From Propionibacteriales bacterium (GTDB lineage Bacteria; Actinomycetota; Actinomycetes; Propionibacteriales; Nocardioidaceae): a stretch of DNA of 64,000 nt. The translations under genes and the position numbers were made by a program. The stretch is from the NCBI GenBank assembly GCA_009377795.1, contig WHTJ01000005.1, positions 1 through 64,000 on the forward strand, given 5' to 3'. The notes beneath the pieces were generated by a model. That model was not told the origin of the DNA and did no database searches. It was given only the letters and a program-made list of their open reading frames with translations. This document shows positions 45,102 to 53,789 of this stretch, piece after piece; the first letter of the stretch is position 1; each line of letters starts with the position of its first letter.

Positions 45102-45915
45102 GACGACCACCGCATACGAGACGACCGGCGCTCGCGCGAGCGGCGAGCCGATGATCCGGTTCGAGGAGGTGCTGAAGAAGTTCGGCGACCTCACCGTTCT
45201 AGAGAACCTCGACTTCGACGTCGCACCGGGGGAGCGGGTCACCCTGATCGGGCCCAGCGGTTCCGGCAAGACGACCATCCTGCGGCTGCTGATGACGCTC
45301 GAGACGCTCACCGGTGGGCACATCTGGGTGGACGGCGAGCCGCTGTGGCACATGCCCAAGGGCGACAAGCTGGTCCCGGCCAACGAGAAGTACCTCCGCC
45401 AGGTCCGCAAGAAGATCGGCATGGTCTTCCAGCAGTTCAACCTGTTCCCCAACATGACCGTGCTGGAGAACGTCACCGAAGCGCCGATCCGCGTCCTCGG
45501 CAAGAGCCGGGACGAGGCCAACGAGAAGGGCAAGGAGCTTCTGGAGCGAGTCGGGCTGGAGGCGAAGTACGAGGCACATCCCAGCCAGCTGTCCGGCGGT
45601 CAGCAGCAACGGGTCGCGATCGCCCGTGCGCTGGCGATGGAGCCGAGAGTGCTATTACTTGATGAGGTCACGGCGGCCCTGGACCCGGAGCTGGTGGCCG
45701 GCGTGCTCAACCTGCTGCGGGAGATCGCCGAGACCACCGACATCACCATGCTGATCGTCACCCACGAGATGCACTTCGCGCGCGACGTGTCGCACAAGGT
45801 GATGATGTTCGACCACGGCCAGGTGGTCGAACACGGACCGCCGGACAAGATCTTCACCGATCCCGACCACGACCGCACCAAGGCCTTCCTGCACGCCGTC
45901 ATCGAAGAGCGCTGA
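45088..45915 (+). CDS. ehuA: Ectoine-type ABC transporter ATPase
   Basis: A 275-aa importer ATPase with Walker A GPSGSGKTT, Q-loop VFQQFNLFPNMTVLENV, signature LSGGQQQR, Walker B VLLLDEVTAALDPE (Val replaces the usual Pro) and H-loop VTHEM. The TTG at 45088 is coupled to ehuD; an internal ATG at 45151 is an alternative. In an otherwise GC-rich gene the Walker B codons are CTA TTA CTT GAT, with a rare TTA at 45655. Confidence 0.85.
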   Translation: MATPETTTAYETTGARASGEPMIRFEEVLKKFGDLTVLENLDFDVAPGERVTLIGPSGSGKTTILRLLMTLETLTGGHIWVDGEPLWHMPKGDKLVPANEKYLRQVRKKIGMVFQQFNLFPNMTVLENVTEAPIRVLGKSRDEANEKGKELLERVGLEAKYEAHPSQLSGGQQQRVAIARALAMEPRVLLLDEVTAALDPELVAGVLNLLREIAETTDITMLIVTHEMHFARDVSHKVMMFDHGQVVEHGPPDKIFTDPDHDRTKAFLHAVIEER

Positions 45916-45978
45916 TCCGCGCTGTTCGCCAGAGAGGGCTAGACTGGCTGCTCAGACGGGCGGAAGGGGTGCGTGGTC

Positions 45979-46125
45979 ATGGTGTCCTTAGTGATAATCC
46001 TCGGGCTGGCCGTTCTGGTCGGCGTGGCTCTCGTGTTGTGGCGGATGCTGCGCTGGGGACCCGCGTCGGAATCGAAACCGCTGGAGGACTGGAAGCACGT
46101 GCGCCCGCCCGCAGGTGGAATGTGA
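45979..46125 (+). CDS. 48-aa single-pass membrane protein
   Basis: Too short for usual gene calling. From ATG 45979 it encodes MVSLVIILGLAVLVGVALVL, then WRMLRWGPASESKPLEDWKH and VRPPAGGM. That is one membrane helix and a polar tail. A GAAGGGG ribosome-binding site and a TAGACT -10 (45940-45945) lie upstream. The fourth codon is TTA. The function is unknown; coordinates exclude overlap with any other gene. Confidence 0.55.
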   Translation: MVSLVIILGLAVLVGVALVLWRMLRWGPASESKPLEDWKHVRPPAGGM

Positions 46126-46159
46126 CCGTCGGGATCATGACGGCCTGCCCTCGATCGGG

Positions 46160-46558
46160 CTAGGGAACCGGGCTTGGGTACAGCTCGATGTCGGCTCGAT
46201 GCGGGCCTTGCAGTTTCGCATCGCCGGTGAGCAACGGACAGTCGAGCAACTCCGCCAGCGCGATATAGGCGGCGTCGTACGCGGTGAAGGTATCCCGGAG
46301 CTGCCAGACCCGTTCGGATACAACCGCACCGGAGTAACGCTCGATCTGAAGATCTGCGAAGTCTGCCCGTACGCTCTCGGCTCGGTCAGCCGTCAGCTTG
46401 CCACCCAACGCTAGGCCCCGTAACGCGTTGGCGAACTCGAAGTCGATGAGATGCGGCGCGTGTAGCACCCGCGGCGCCGACAGCCGCAACACCTCGTCGG
46501 CTTCGGCCTCACCCAATGCACGGAGAACAAGTGAGCTGTCGACGACGAGATCGGTCAC
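46160..46558 (-). CDS. vapC: VapC-type PIN-domain ribonuclease toxin
   Basis: A 132-aa PIN domain with all four acidic catalytic residues: D7 (VVDSS), E41 (FEFANALRG), D95 (TAYDAAYIALAE) and D113 (LLTGDAKL). Such toxins cleave tRNA or rRNA when their antitoxin is lost. The GTG start overlaps the vapB stop by 4 nt. Confidence 0.9.
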   Translation of the reverse strand: MTDLVVDSSLVLRALGEAEADEVLRLSAPRVLHAPHLIDFEFANALRGLALGGKLTADRAESVRADFADLQIERYSGAVVSERVWQLRDTFTAYDAAYIALAELLDCPLLTGDAKLQGPHRADIELYPSPVP

Positions 46559-46788
46559 TCACCTCTCCCAGCGCGCGTAGCAGCCACGTAATCCTCCATG
46601 GTCAAGCCCGCGGCGGGCCTCTGGGCCGCCCTCTCGAGCACCTCGGCGACGGTCGGTCGGGACGCCGCCTCGATGATCATCCTCCGGAGGTACGCGGTGA
46701 GGCTCATTCCCTCCGCGGCCGCCCGCATCCGCATGACGTTGAGTGCATCCACGGGAACGTCCCGAATCTGGATCGGTTTCGTCTCCAT
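46555..46788 (-). CDS. vapB: VapB-type antitoxin
   Basis: A 77-aa protein starting METKPIQIRDVPVDALNVMR. The N-terminal half looks like a ribbon-helix-helix DNA-binding domain (EGMSLTAYLRRMIIEAA), and the C-terminal half would wrap the toxin. It precedes and overlaps vapC. It should repress its own promoter together with VapC through the repeats at 46787-46816. Confidence 0.88.
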   Translation of the reverse strand: METKPIQIRDVPVDALNVMRMRAAAEGMSLTAYLRRMIIEAASRPTVAEVLERAAQRPAAGLTMEDYVAATRAGRGE

Positions 46789-46816
46789 GCATGCAAAGAT
46801 AGCAGAATGCATGCAA
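46787..46816. promoter_or_regulatory. Tandem ATGCATGCAA operator of vapBC
   Basis: ATGCATGCAA occurs at 46787-46796 and 46807-46816, exactly 20 bp apart (two helical turns), each containing the palindrome TGCATGCA. The first copy overlaps the vapB start codon. Two phased sites are what a dimeric RHH repressor with cooperative binding would use. Confidence 0.7.
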
Positions 46817-46823
46817 GGTCGGC

Positions 46824-48068
46824 TTAAGATCCGGGAGTGAACTCGTCCACGGCCTTGCGTGCTTGCTCCAGCCATGAGCGGCGGGCCTCGATGGCCTGCT
46901 CGGCCTCCTTGACCTTGCGCTCGTTCCCCTTGGCCACGGCGTCCTCGCGCTTCTTCTCCAGGTCGGCGATCACCGACTCCAGCTGAGCGACGGTGTCGGT
47001 CGCCCGAGCTCGCGCCTCCGGGTTGGACCGGCGCCAGCGGTCGTCCTCGGCCGCCCTGATCGCCTGCTCGACCTTCCGCAGCCGCCCCTCCATCGGCTTC
47101 ACCGCGTTGCGCGTCACCTTGCCGACGGCATCCCAGCGCGCGTCGATGTCCCGGAACGCCGCCCGGGCGGCGACTGGATCGGTCACCGGAAGCAGCCTCT
47201 CGGCCTCCTCCAGCAGCCGCTCCTTGACCTGCTGGTTGGCGAGGTACTCCTTGTCCAGCTCGGCGTTCGCCGCATCCCGAGCGGAGAAGAAGGTGTCCTG
47301 TACCCCACGGAACCTCGCCCACAGCTTGTCGTCGACGTCGCGATGCGTGGGACCCGCGGCCTTCCACTGACGCATCAGCTCGCGGAACTCCCCAGCGGTC
47401 CGGCCCCAGTCCTTCGAGTCGGCCATCGCCTCGGCCTGCTCGACCAGCTTCTGCTTCACCACTTTGGCCGCATCCCGCTTCTCGTGCAGGGTGGCGAAGT
47501 GCTGCTTGCGGTGGCGGGTGTACGTCGTACGCGCCGTCGAGAACCGCCGCCACAAGGCATCGTCGGATGTCTTGTCCAGGCGGGGTAGCGACTTCCACTG
47601 GTCGAGCAGCTCCCGCAAGCGGTTCGCCCCGCTGCGCCAGTCCTGGCCGGCCGCGATGCCCTCCGCCTCGTCCGCGATCTGCTGCTTGAGCGCCAGCGCC
47701 TCCTCCATCTTGCGGGCACGCGCCGCCTTCTTCTCCTCGCGCCTGCTCGCGACCACGGACTCGAGGGCGTCGACCCGGGCGATCAGGCCCGCGAGATCGC
47801 CGACCGCTTGGGCGTCGCGCAGCACCCCGTGTACCTTCCGCATCGCCGCGGCCGCCTCGTCCGGCCCAAGGTTGCCGCCCTGGACCCGCTTCTCCAGCAG
47901 GTCGACTTCGAGCGCGAGGCCCTCATAGCGGCGTACGAAGAAGGCCATCGCCTCGGCGGGATCGCCGTCCGGCCACTGGCCCACGGCGCGTTCGCCCGAA
48001 GACGTCTTGACGTAGACCGTCCCGTCCTCGGCTACGCGCCCCCATGGGTTCTGGACCTGTTCGGCCAC
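46824..48068 (-). CDS. DUF349 domain-containing coiled-coil protein
   Basis: A 414-aa, strongly charged helical protein with repeated DUF349 units (WRSGANRLRELLDQWKSLPR, WGRTAGEFRELMRQWKAAGP, AARAAFRDIDARWDAVGKV). The repeats each hold a W-(K/D)-x-(A/S/V)-G/L-like core. The role is unknown; DUF349 proteins are common near rel and hisS in actinobacteria. The GTG at 48068 has AAGGAGC at ideal spacing and is preferred over the ATG at 48092. The C-terminus is mostly coiled coil. Confidence 0.85.
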   Translation of the reverse strand: MAEQVQNPWGRVAEDGTVYVKTSSGERAVGQWPDGDPAEAMAFFVRRYEGLALEVDLLEKRVQGGNLGPDEAAAAMRKVHGVLRDAQAVGDLAGLIARVDALESVVASRREEKKAARARKMEEALALKQQIADEAEGIAAGQDWRSGANRLRELLDQWKSLPRLDKTSDDALWRRFSTARTTYTRHRKQHFATLHEKRDAAKVVKQKLVEQAEAMADSKDWGRTAGEFRELMRQWKAAGPTHRDVDDKLWARFRGVQDTFFSARDAANAELDKEYLANQQVKERLLEEAERLLPVTDPVAARAAFRDIDARWDAVGKVTRNAVKPMEGRLRKVEQAIRAAEDDRWRRSNPEARARATDTVAQLESVIADLEKKREDAVAKGNERKVKEAEQAIEARRSWLEQARKAVDEFTPGS

Positions 48069-48261
48069 GGCGTGCTCCTTGCCCACCCGCATGGACTATG
48101 CCTGCTGATCCGTGCAGTCTATTTGCCTCAGTGCAGTTCATCACATGCCGACCCGCCCAGGACACACAAACCGGAATCGGTTCGCCGCCGCCCGGCCCGG
48201 CTCGATACCCTGCGCAGACAAAGACTTTGTCCAGATCCGTCGCCATTGGAAGAGGTTCTCG

Positions 48262-48966
48262 GTGCTCATCGCTGGATTCCCCGCGGGGCCGTGGGGGACG
48301 AACTGCTACATACTCGCCACCGGTCCGGGTGCCGAGTGTGTCGTGATCGATCCGGGTAAAGACTCCGCGGACGGCGTGGCCGACAAGGTACGAGAGCACA
48401 ACCTCAAGCCGGTCTCCGTACTCCTCACCCACGGACACATCGACCACGTGTGGTGTGTGGTCCCGGTCGCCGGGACGTACGAGTCGCCGGCGTACATCCA
48501 CCCCGAGGACCGCCACATGCTCGTGGACCCGATGGCGGGTCTCTCGGAGGAGTCCGCCGCGCTCATGCTCGGGGGGGATTACGCGTTCGCGGAGCCCGAC
48601 GACGTGTGCGAGCTCGCCGACGGCAGCACGCTGCGGTTGGCCGGACTGGAGCTCCGGGTCGACCACACGCCGGGGCATACCAGGGGTTCGGTGACGTTCC
48701 GTACGCCGTACGACGGGCCGGAGGACGTGCCCGAGGTGATGTTCGGCGGGGACCTGCTGTTCGCCGGATCGATCGGGCGCACCGACCTGCCCGGCGGCGA
48801 CCACCCGACGATGCTGCGCAGCCTCGCCTCCAAGGTGCTGCCGCTCGACGACCGGATCGCCGTACTCCCCGGCCACGGGCCCCAGACCACGGTCGGCCGC
48901 GAGCGTGCGACCAACCCGTTCCTCGCCGAGCTGGCTCCCGCCTCCGGCCCGACCAAAGGCTTGTGA
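48262..48966 (+). CDS. Metallo-beta-lactamase-fold hydrolase (glyoxalase II-like)
   Basis: A 234-aa protein with THGHIDH (H57, H59, D61, H62), the later ligands in HTPGHTRGSV and GGDLLFAGSIGRTDLPGGD, and LPGHGPQTTVGRE. This is the glyoxalase-II-like group usually found next to hisS in actinobacteria; a thioester substrate is likely but unidentified. The start is GTG 48262 after AGAGG; upstream in-frame codons show no similarity. It ends 2 nt before hisS. Confidence 0.88.
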   Translation: MLIAGFPAGPWGTNCYILATGPGAECVVIDPGKDSADGVADKVREHNLKPVSVLLTHGHIDHVWCVVPVAGTYESPAYIHPEDRHMLVDPMAGLSEESAALMLGGDYAFAEPDDVCELADGSTLRLAGLELRVDHTPGHTRGSVTFRTPYDGPEDVPEVMFGGDLLFAGSIGRTDLPGGDHPTMLRSLASKVLPLDDRIAVLPGHGPQTTVGRERATNPFLAELAPASGPTKGL

Positions 48967-48968
48967 GC

Positions 48969-50330
48969 ATGGCGAAACCGACACCCCTCAGCGGGTATCC
49001 CGAGCTGCTCCCTGCCCAGCGCATCGTCGAGCAGCAGGTGATCGACCGGCTCCGGCGCACGTTCGAGCTGCACGGCTTCGCGCCGGTCGAGACCCGATCC
49101 GTCGAGCCGCTCGACCAGCTTCTGCGCAAGGGCGAGATCGACAAGGAGGTCTACGTCCTGCGTCGCCTGCATGCCGACGAGGCCGAGGGTGACGCGCGCG
49201 TCGGCCTGCACTACGACCTCACGGTGCCGTTCGCCCGCTATGTTCTCGAGCACGCCGGCAAGCTGGAATTTCCGTTCAGGCGTTACCAAATCCAGAAGGC
49301 ATGGCGCGGCGAGCGCCCGCAGGAGGGCCGGTTCCGGGAGTTCACCCAGGCCGACATCGACGTGGTCGCGCGCGACGTGCTTCCGTTTCATTACGACGTC
49401 GAGATCGCCCGGGTGATCGCCGAGGCGCTCTCGGCGCTGCCCGTACCCACGCTTCGGCTGCAGCTGAACAACCGCAAGCTGATCGAGGGCTTCTACCGCG
49501 GGCTCGGCATCGAGGACGTCGACGCGGCGATGCGGACCATCGACAAGCTGGACAAGGTCCCCGCGGACACCGTCGCCGCCATGCTGGCCGACGACACCGG
49601 CCTGTCCGACGACCAGATCAAGCAGTGCCTCGCCCTGGCCGAGATCACGGCGGCCGACACCTCGTTCGTCGACCAGGTCCGCGCGCTTGGCGTGACACAT
49701 GAGCTGCTCGACGAGGGTCTGCGCGAGCTGGCCGAGGTGATGGACGGGTGCACCGGCCTCGTGTCGGAGCGGCTCGAGGTGCACGCCGTCCTGCGGATCG
49801 CCCGCGGACTCGACTACTACACGGGCACCGTTTACGAGACCCTGCTGACCGGGTTCGAGGCGATCGGCTCGGTGTGCTCCGGCGGCCGCTACGACGCGCT
49901 CGCGTCGGACGGCCGTACGACGTACCCCGGCGTCGGGATCTCGATCGGCATCACCCGACTGCTCATGCCGCTGTTCCAGCGCGACCTGCTGACCGCGTCG
50001 CGGAGTGTCCCCTCGGCGGTGCTGGTGGCCCTGCCGGACGAGGAGTCGCGGCCGGTCTGCGATCGGGTCGCGCAGTCGTTGCGGGCACGCGGCATATCGT
50101 CCGAGGTGGCGGCGTCGCCGCTGAAGTACGGCAGGCAGATCCGGTACGCCGAGCGGCGCGGCATCCCGTACGTGTGGTTCCCGGCGGCCGGCGCCGTGGC
50201 CGAGTCCCCGATCGGGCACGAGGTGAAGGACATCCGAAGCGGCGACCAGAGACCCGCCGACCCGGACTCGTGGACACCTCCGCAGGAGGACCTTCACCCG
50301 CGGATCGTCGGCGAGGGCGAGCCGTCCTGA
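48969..50330 (+). CDS. hisS: Histidyl-tRNA synthetase
   Basis: Class II synthetase, 453 aa. Motif 2 region [21 protein letters not shown], the histidine-specific [16 protein letters not shown] and motif 3 [11 protein letters not shown] are all present, followed by the anticodon-binding domain. SGGRYDAL is also seen. There is no T-box-like leader; it follows the MBL gene by 2 nt and lies 40 nt before aspS. Confidence 0.96.
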   Translation: MAKPTPLSGYPELLPAQRIVEQQVIDRLRRTFELHGFAPVETRSVEPLDQLLRKGEIDKEVYVLRRLHADEAEGDARVGLHYDLTVPFARYVLEHAGKLEFPFRRYQIQKAWRGERPQEGRFREFTQADIDVVARDVLPFHYDVEIARVIAEALSALPVPTLRLQLNNRKLIEGFYRGLGIEDVDAAMRTIDKLDKVPADTVAAMLADDTGLSDDQIKQCLALAEITAADTSFVDQVRALGVTHELLDEGLRELAEVMDGCTGLVSERLEVHAVLRIARGLDYYTGTVYETLLTGFEAIGSVCSGGRYDALASDGRTTYPGVGISIGITRLLMPLFQRDLLTASRSVPSAVLVALPDEESRPVCDRVAQSLRARGISSEVAASPLKYGRQIRYAERRGIPYVWFPAAGAVAESPIGHEVKDIRSGDQRPADPDSWTPPQEDLHPRIVGEGEPS

Positions 50331-50370
50331 TGTCCCGTCATCGCTTTCCAGTGGAGTCGAGGAGATTGTC

Positions 50371-52128
50371 GTGATCCGCACGAATGCCGCCGGCAGCCTG
50401 CGCGCCGAGCACGCCGGCCAGACCGTCACGCTCGCGGGCTGGATCGCGCGACGGCGAGATCACGGAGGCGTCGCATTCCTGGACCTCCGGGAGGCCAGTG
50501 GCGTCGTACAGGTCGTGGTCCGTGACGAGGAGACCGCACACCGGCTGCGTCCAGAGTTCTGCATCCGGGTGACCGGGGAGGTGGGCGCGCGCCCCGAGGG
50601 CAACGAGAACCCCCAGCTGCCCACCGGCGAGATCGAGGTGGTCGCCTCGGACGTCGAGGTCCTGAGCGAGTCGGCGGCGTTGCCGTTCCAGCTGGACGAG
50701 CACACCGGCGTGGGCGAGGAGGTACGCCTGAAGTACCGCTACCTCGACCTGCGGCGCACCGGTCCGGCGAACGGGATGCGTCTGCGCAGCGAGGTTAACC
50801 GGGTCGCCCGGGAGGTCTTGCACGACAACGGCTTCGTCGAGGTCGAGACCCCGACGATGACCCGCTCGACACCCGAGGGAGCGCGCGACTTCCTCGTCCC
50901 GGCCCGCCTGCAACCCGGTTCGTGGTACGCCCTGCCGCAGAGCCCGCAGCTGTTCAAGCAGCTGCTGATGGTGGCCGGACTGGAGCGCTACTTCCAGATC
51001 GCGCGGTGTTATCGCGACGAGGATTTCCGGGCCGACCGGCAGCCGGAGTTCACCCAGCTCGACATCGAGCAGTCGTTCGTCGACGAGGACGACGTGATCG
51101 CGCTGTCCGAGGAGATCCTCGCCGGGTTGTGGCGTCTGGTCGGGCACGAGATCCGGCGGCCGATCCCGCGGATCACGTACGCCGAGTCCATGGCCCGGTT
51201 CGGCACCGACAAGCCGGACCTGCGGATGGGCCAGGAGCTGGTCGAGTGCACTGAATTCTTCGCCGACACGCCGTTCCGGGTTTTCCAGGCGCCGTACGTC
51301 GGCGCCGTCGTGATGCCGGGCGGCGCCGACCAGGCGCGCAAGGAGCTGGACGCCTGGCAGGACTGGGCGCGCCAGCGGGGCGCGAAGGGGCTCGCGTACG
51401 TGCTCGTCGGCGAGGGCGGCGAGCTGGGCGGGCCGGTGGCCAAGAACCTCTCGGACGCCGAGCGGGCCGGGTTGGCCGACCATGTGGGCGCGAAGGCCGG
51501 CGACTGCGTGTTCTTCGCCGCCGGGTGGCCGAAGCCGTCGCGTGCGCTGCTGGGCGCGGCGCGGCTGGAGATCGGGCGGCGCTGCGGGCTGATCGACGAG
51601 TCGGCATGGGCGTTCGCGTGGGTCGTGGACGCGCCGCTGTTCGAGGAGGTCGCCGAGACCGAGGACGTCGCGGTGGGCGGCGGCGCGTGGACCGCCGTAC
51701 ACCACGCGTTCACCGCTCCGAAGCCGGAGTTCCTGGACACGTTCGACACCGCTCCCGGTTCCGCGCTCGCGTACGCGTACGACATCGTCTGCAACGGCAA
51801 CGAGATCGGCGGCGGGTCGATCCGTATCCACCGGGAGGACGTCCAGCGCCGGGTGTTCCGGGTGATGGGGTTGCCGGAGGACGAGGCGAACGAGCGGTTC
51901 GGGTTCCTGCTGGAGGCGTTCAAGTACGGCGCTCCGCCGCACGGTGGCATCGCGTTCGGCTGGGACCGGATCGTGGCGCTGCTGGCTGGCTCGGACTCGA
52001 TCCGGGACGTGATCGCCTTCCCGAAGAGCGGCGGGGGATACGACCCGCTGACCGGTGCTCCGTCCCCGATCTCGCAGGCACAGCGCAAGGAGGCCGGGGT
52101 CGACGCCCGGCCCGAGCCACCGGCCTGA
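50371..52128 (+). CDS. aspS: Aspartyl-tRNA synthetase
   Basis: Class II synthetase, 585 aa, bacterial type with the GAD insertion. The N-terminal OB anticodon domain ([20 protein letters not shown]), motif 2 ([20 protein letters not shown]), the GAD domain (about 300-420) and motif 3 ([10 protein letters not shown]) are seen. GTG start after GAGGAGA. Whether it also charges tRNA-Asn (nondiscriminating) cannot be decided by eye. A repeat follows 44 nt after the stop. Confidence 0.96.
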   Translation: MIRTNAAGSLRAEHAGQTVTLAGWIARRRDHGGVAFLDLREASGVVQVVVRDEETAHRLRPEFCIRVTGEVGARPEGNENPQLPTGEIEVVASDVEVLSESAALPFQLDEHTGVGEEVRLKYRYLDLRRTGPANGMRLRSEVNRVAREVLHDNGFVEVETPTMTRSTPEGARDFLVPARLQPGSWYALPQSPQLFKQLLMVAGLERYFQIARCYRDEDFRADRQPEFTQLDIEQSFVDEDDVIALSEEILAGLWRLVGHEIRRPIPRITYAESMARFGTDKPDLRMGQELVECTEFFADTPFRVFQAPYVGAVVMPGGADQARKELDAWQDWARQRGAKGLAYVLVGEGGELGGPVAKNLSDAERAGLADHVGAKAGDCVFFAAGWPKPSRALLGAARLEIGRRCGLIDESAWAFAWVVDAPLFEEVAETEDVAVGGGAWTAVHHAFTAPKPEFLDTFDTAPGSALAYAYDIVCNGNEIGGGSIRIHREDVQRRVFRVMGLPEDEANERFGFLLEAFKYGAPPHGGIAFGWDRIVALLAGSDSIRDVIAFPKSGGGYDPLTGAPSPISQAQRKEAGVDARPEPPA

Positions 52129-52172
52129 GGCCCGCTGCTTCTCGCGCCGGCGCCGTCCGCCTGAGGCACTCC

Positions 52173-52263
52173 TTGTGTCGAGATTGCAGGAGTGGTCGAC
52201 CACACCTGCAATCTCGGCGCGAGGGGTGGGCGCGGATCGGCCAGATGTGCAATCTCGGCGCGA
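52173..52263. repeat. Palindromic plus single copy of the TGCAATCTCGGCGCGA repeat
   Basis: A palindrome 52173-52222 has inner arms GCAGG-A-GTGGTCGACCAC-A-CCTGC, followed by a separate perfect half-unit at 52241-52263. Relative to 20805 the inner arm bases differ on both sides so that pairing is kept at several positions, evidence for selected secondary structure. It lies between aspS and rarA. Confidence 0.85.
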
Positions 52264-52324
52264 GGGGCTGGAGATGGGCGATGCGAGGGGCTGGAGACGG
52301 GGTGCGGCGGGATAGTGTCGCTCT

Positions 52325-53701
52325 GTGGATTCGGAGGGCCTGTTCGACGAGGGCCAGGTCGCGCCTCGGGCGCCGATGCCTGGGCGCGAGGGGAGCGGAA
52401 GCCTCGCCGACGCGTCGCACGCGTCCGCCCCGCTCGCCGTACGGATGCGTCCCCGCACCCTGGATGAGCTGACCGGGCAGGACCACTTGCTGGCCGCCGG
52501 GTCGCCGCTGCGGCGGCTGGTCGAGGGCGACCAGCCGATGTCGTTGCTGCTCTGGGGCCCGCCGGGCACGGGCAAGACCACCATCGCCGCCATCGTGTCC
52601 GGGCAGACCGAGCGGGACTTCGTGGAGATTTCCGCGGTGTCCGCTGGTGTGAAGGAGGTCCGTGCCGCGATCAACACGGCGCGCGCGGAGCTGGCTCGCG
52701 GCGGGCGCGAGACCGTGCTCTTCATCGACGAGGTGCACCGGTTCAGCAAGGCGCAACAGGACGCCCTGCTCCCCGGGGTCGAGAACCGCTGGGTCACCCT
52801 GATCGGCGCGACGACCGAGAACCCGTTCTTCTCGGTGATCTCGCCGCTCCTGTCCCGCTCGCTGCTGCTGACCCTCGAGCCGTTGACCGACGACGACGTC
52901 CGGGCCGTCGTACGCCAGGCGATCGAGGACGAGCGCGGACTCGCCGGCGGGGTCACCGTCGACGACGACGCGCTCGACCACCTGGTGCGGCTCGCGGGCG
53001 GAGACGCCCGGCGGGCCCTGACCTATCTCGAGGCGTCGTCCGGTGCCGCGCTCACCCAGGGCGTCGATCGGGTCGACCTGGCGGTCGCGGAGACCGCCGT
53101 CGACCGGGCCGCGGTGCGGTACGACCGGCAGGGCGACCAGCACTACGACGTGATCAGCGCGTTCATCAAGTCGATCCGCGGGTCCGATGTCGACGCCGCC
53201 CTGCACTACCTGGCCCGGATGGTCGAGGCCGGGGAGGACCCGCGGTTCATCGCGCGCCGGCTGATGATCCTGGCCAGCGAGGATATCGGGCTGGCCGATC
53301 CGACCGCGCTGACGACCGCGGTCGCGTGCGCCCAGGCCGTCCAGCTGGTCGGCCTGCCGGAGGCGCAGATCAACCTCGCGCATGCGGTGATCGCGCTCTC
53401 GGTCGCGCCGAAGTCGAACGCCGTGGTGAAGGCGATCGGCGCGGCCGCGTCCGACGTACGCGCGGGCATGATCGGGCCGGTGCCCGCCCACCTGCGGGAC
53501 GCGCACTACGGCGGTGCGGCCAAGATCGGGCACGGCGAGGGCTATCACTACGCCCACGACGAGCCGTACGCCGTCGCACAGCAGCAGCACGCCCCCGACG
53601 TGGTCGCGGACGCGGTGTACTACCAGCCCACCGAGATGGGCGCCGAGGCCGCCGTGCGCGAGCGCCTCGCCAGGATCCGTCGCCTGCTGCGCGGCGAGTG
53701 A
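52325..53701 (+). CDS. rarA: Replication-associated recombination protein A (RarA/MgsA family AAA+ ATPase)
   Basis: Acts at stalled replication forks. The 458-aa protein has Walker [10 protein letters not shown] (about 79), Walker [19 protein letters not shown] (about 133), sensor [18 protein letters not shown] and the C-terminal tetramerisation region ([33 protein letters not shown]). TAGTGT (52313-52318) lies 6 nt before the GTG, so the mRNA is probably leaderless. The aspS-rarA order is conserved in actinobacteria. Confidence 0.94.
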   Translation: MDSEGLFDEGQVAPRAPMPGREGSGSLADASHASAPLAVRMRPRTLDELTGQDHLLAAGSPLRRLVEGDQPMSLLLWGPPGTGKTTIAAIVSGQTERDFVEISAVSAGVKEVRAAINTARAELARGGRETVLFIDEVHRFSKAQQDALLPGVENRWVTLIGATTENPFFSVISPLLSRSLLLTLEPLTDDDVRAVVRQAIEDERGLAGGVTVDDDALDHLVRLAGGDARRALTYLEASSGAALTQGVDRVDLAVAETAVDRAAVRYDRQGDQHYDVISAFIKSIRGSDVDAALHYLARMVEAGEDPRFIARRLMILASEDIGLADPTALTTAVACAQAVQLVGLPEAQINLAHAVIALSVAPKSNAVVKAIGAAASDVRAGMIGPVPAHLRDAHYGGAAKIGHGEGYHYAHDEPYAVAQQQHAPDVVADAVYYQPTEMGAEAAVRERLARIRRLLRGE

Positions 53702-53715
53702 GGTTCCGCACTTCT

Positions 53716-53776
53716 GCCGAGTGGCCTCGTACGCACGCGACGCGCCGGTGTCACCGGGCATCTGGGTCCACTCGGC
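53716..53776. terminator. 61-nt hairpin between convergent genes
   Basis: GCCGAGTGG (53716-53724) pairs perfectly with CCACTCGGC (53768-53776) around a GC-rich loop containing CGCCGGTGTC. It separates the 3' end of rarA from the convergent gene at 53790. Same overall size as the structure at 54835-54895 and a shared GAGTGG stem core. Confidence 0.5.
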
Positions 53777-53789
53777 GGGTCTCGGGCGG

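Noticed and set aside
48967-50371. T-box leaders for hisS, aspS or alaS
   Set aside because: Spacers are 2, 40 and 72 nt, too short, and lack the T-box sequence.
13141-52263. CRISPR-like repeats
   Set aside because: Copies are palindromic, kilobases apart and each follows a stop codon; there are no regular spacers or cas genes.
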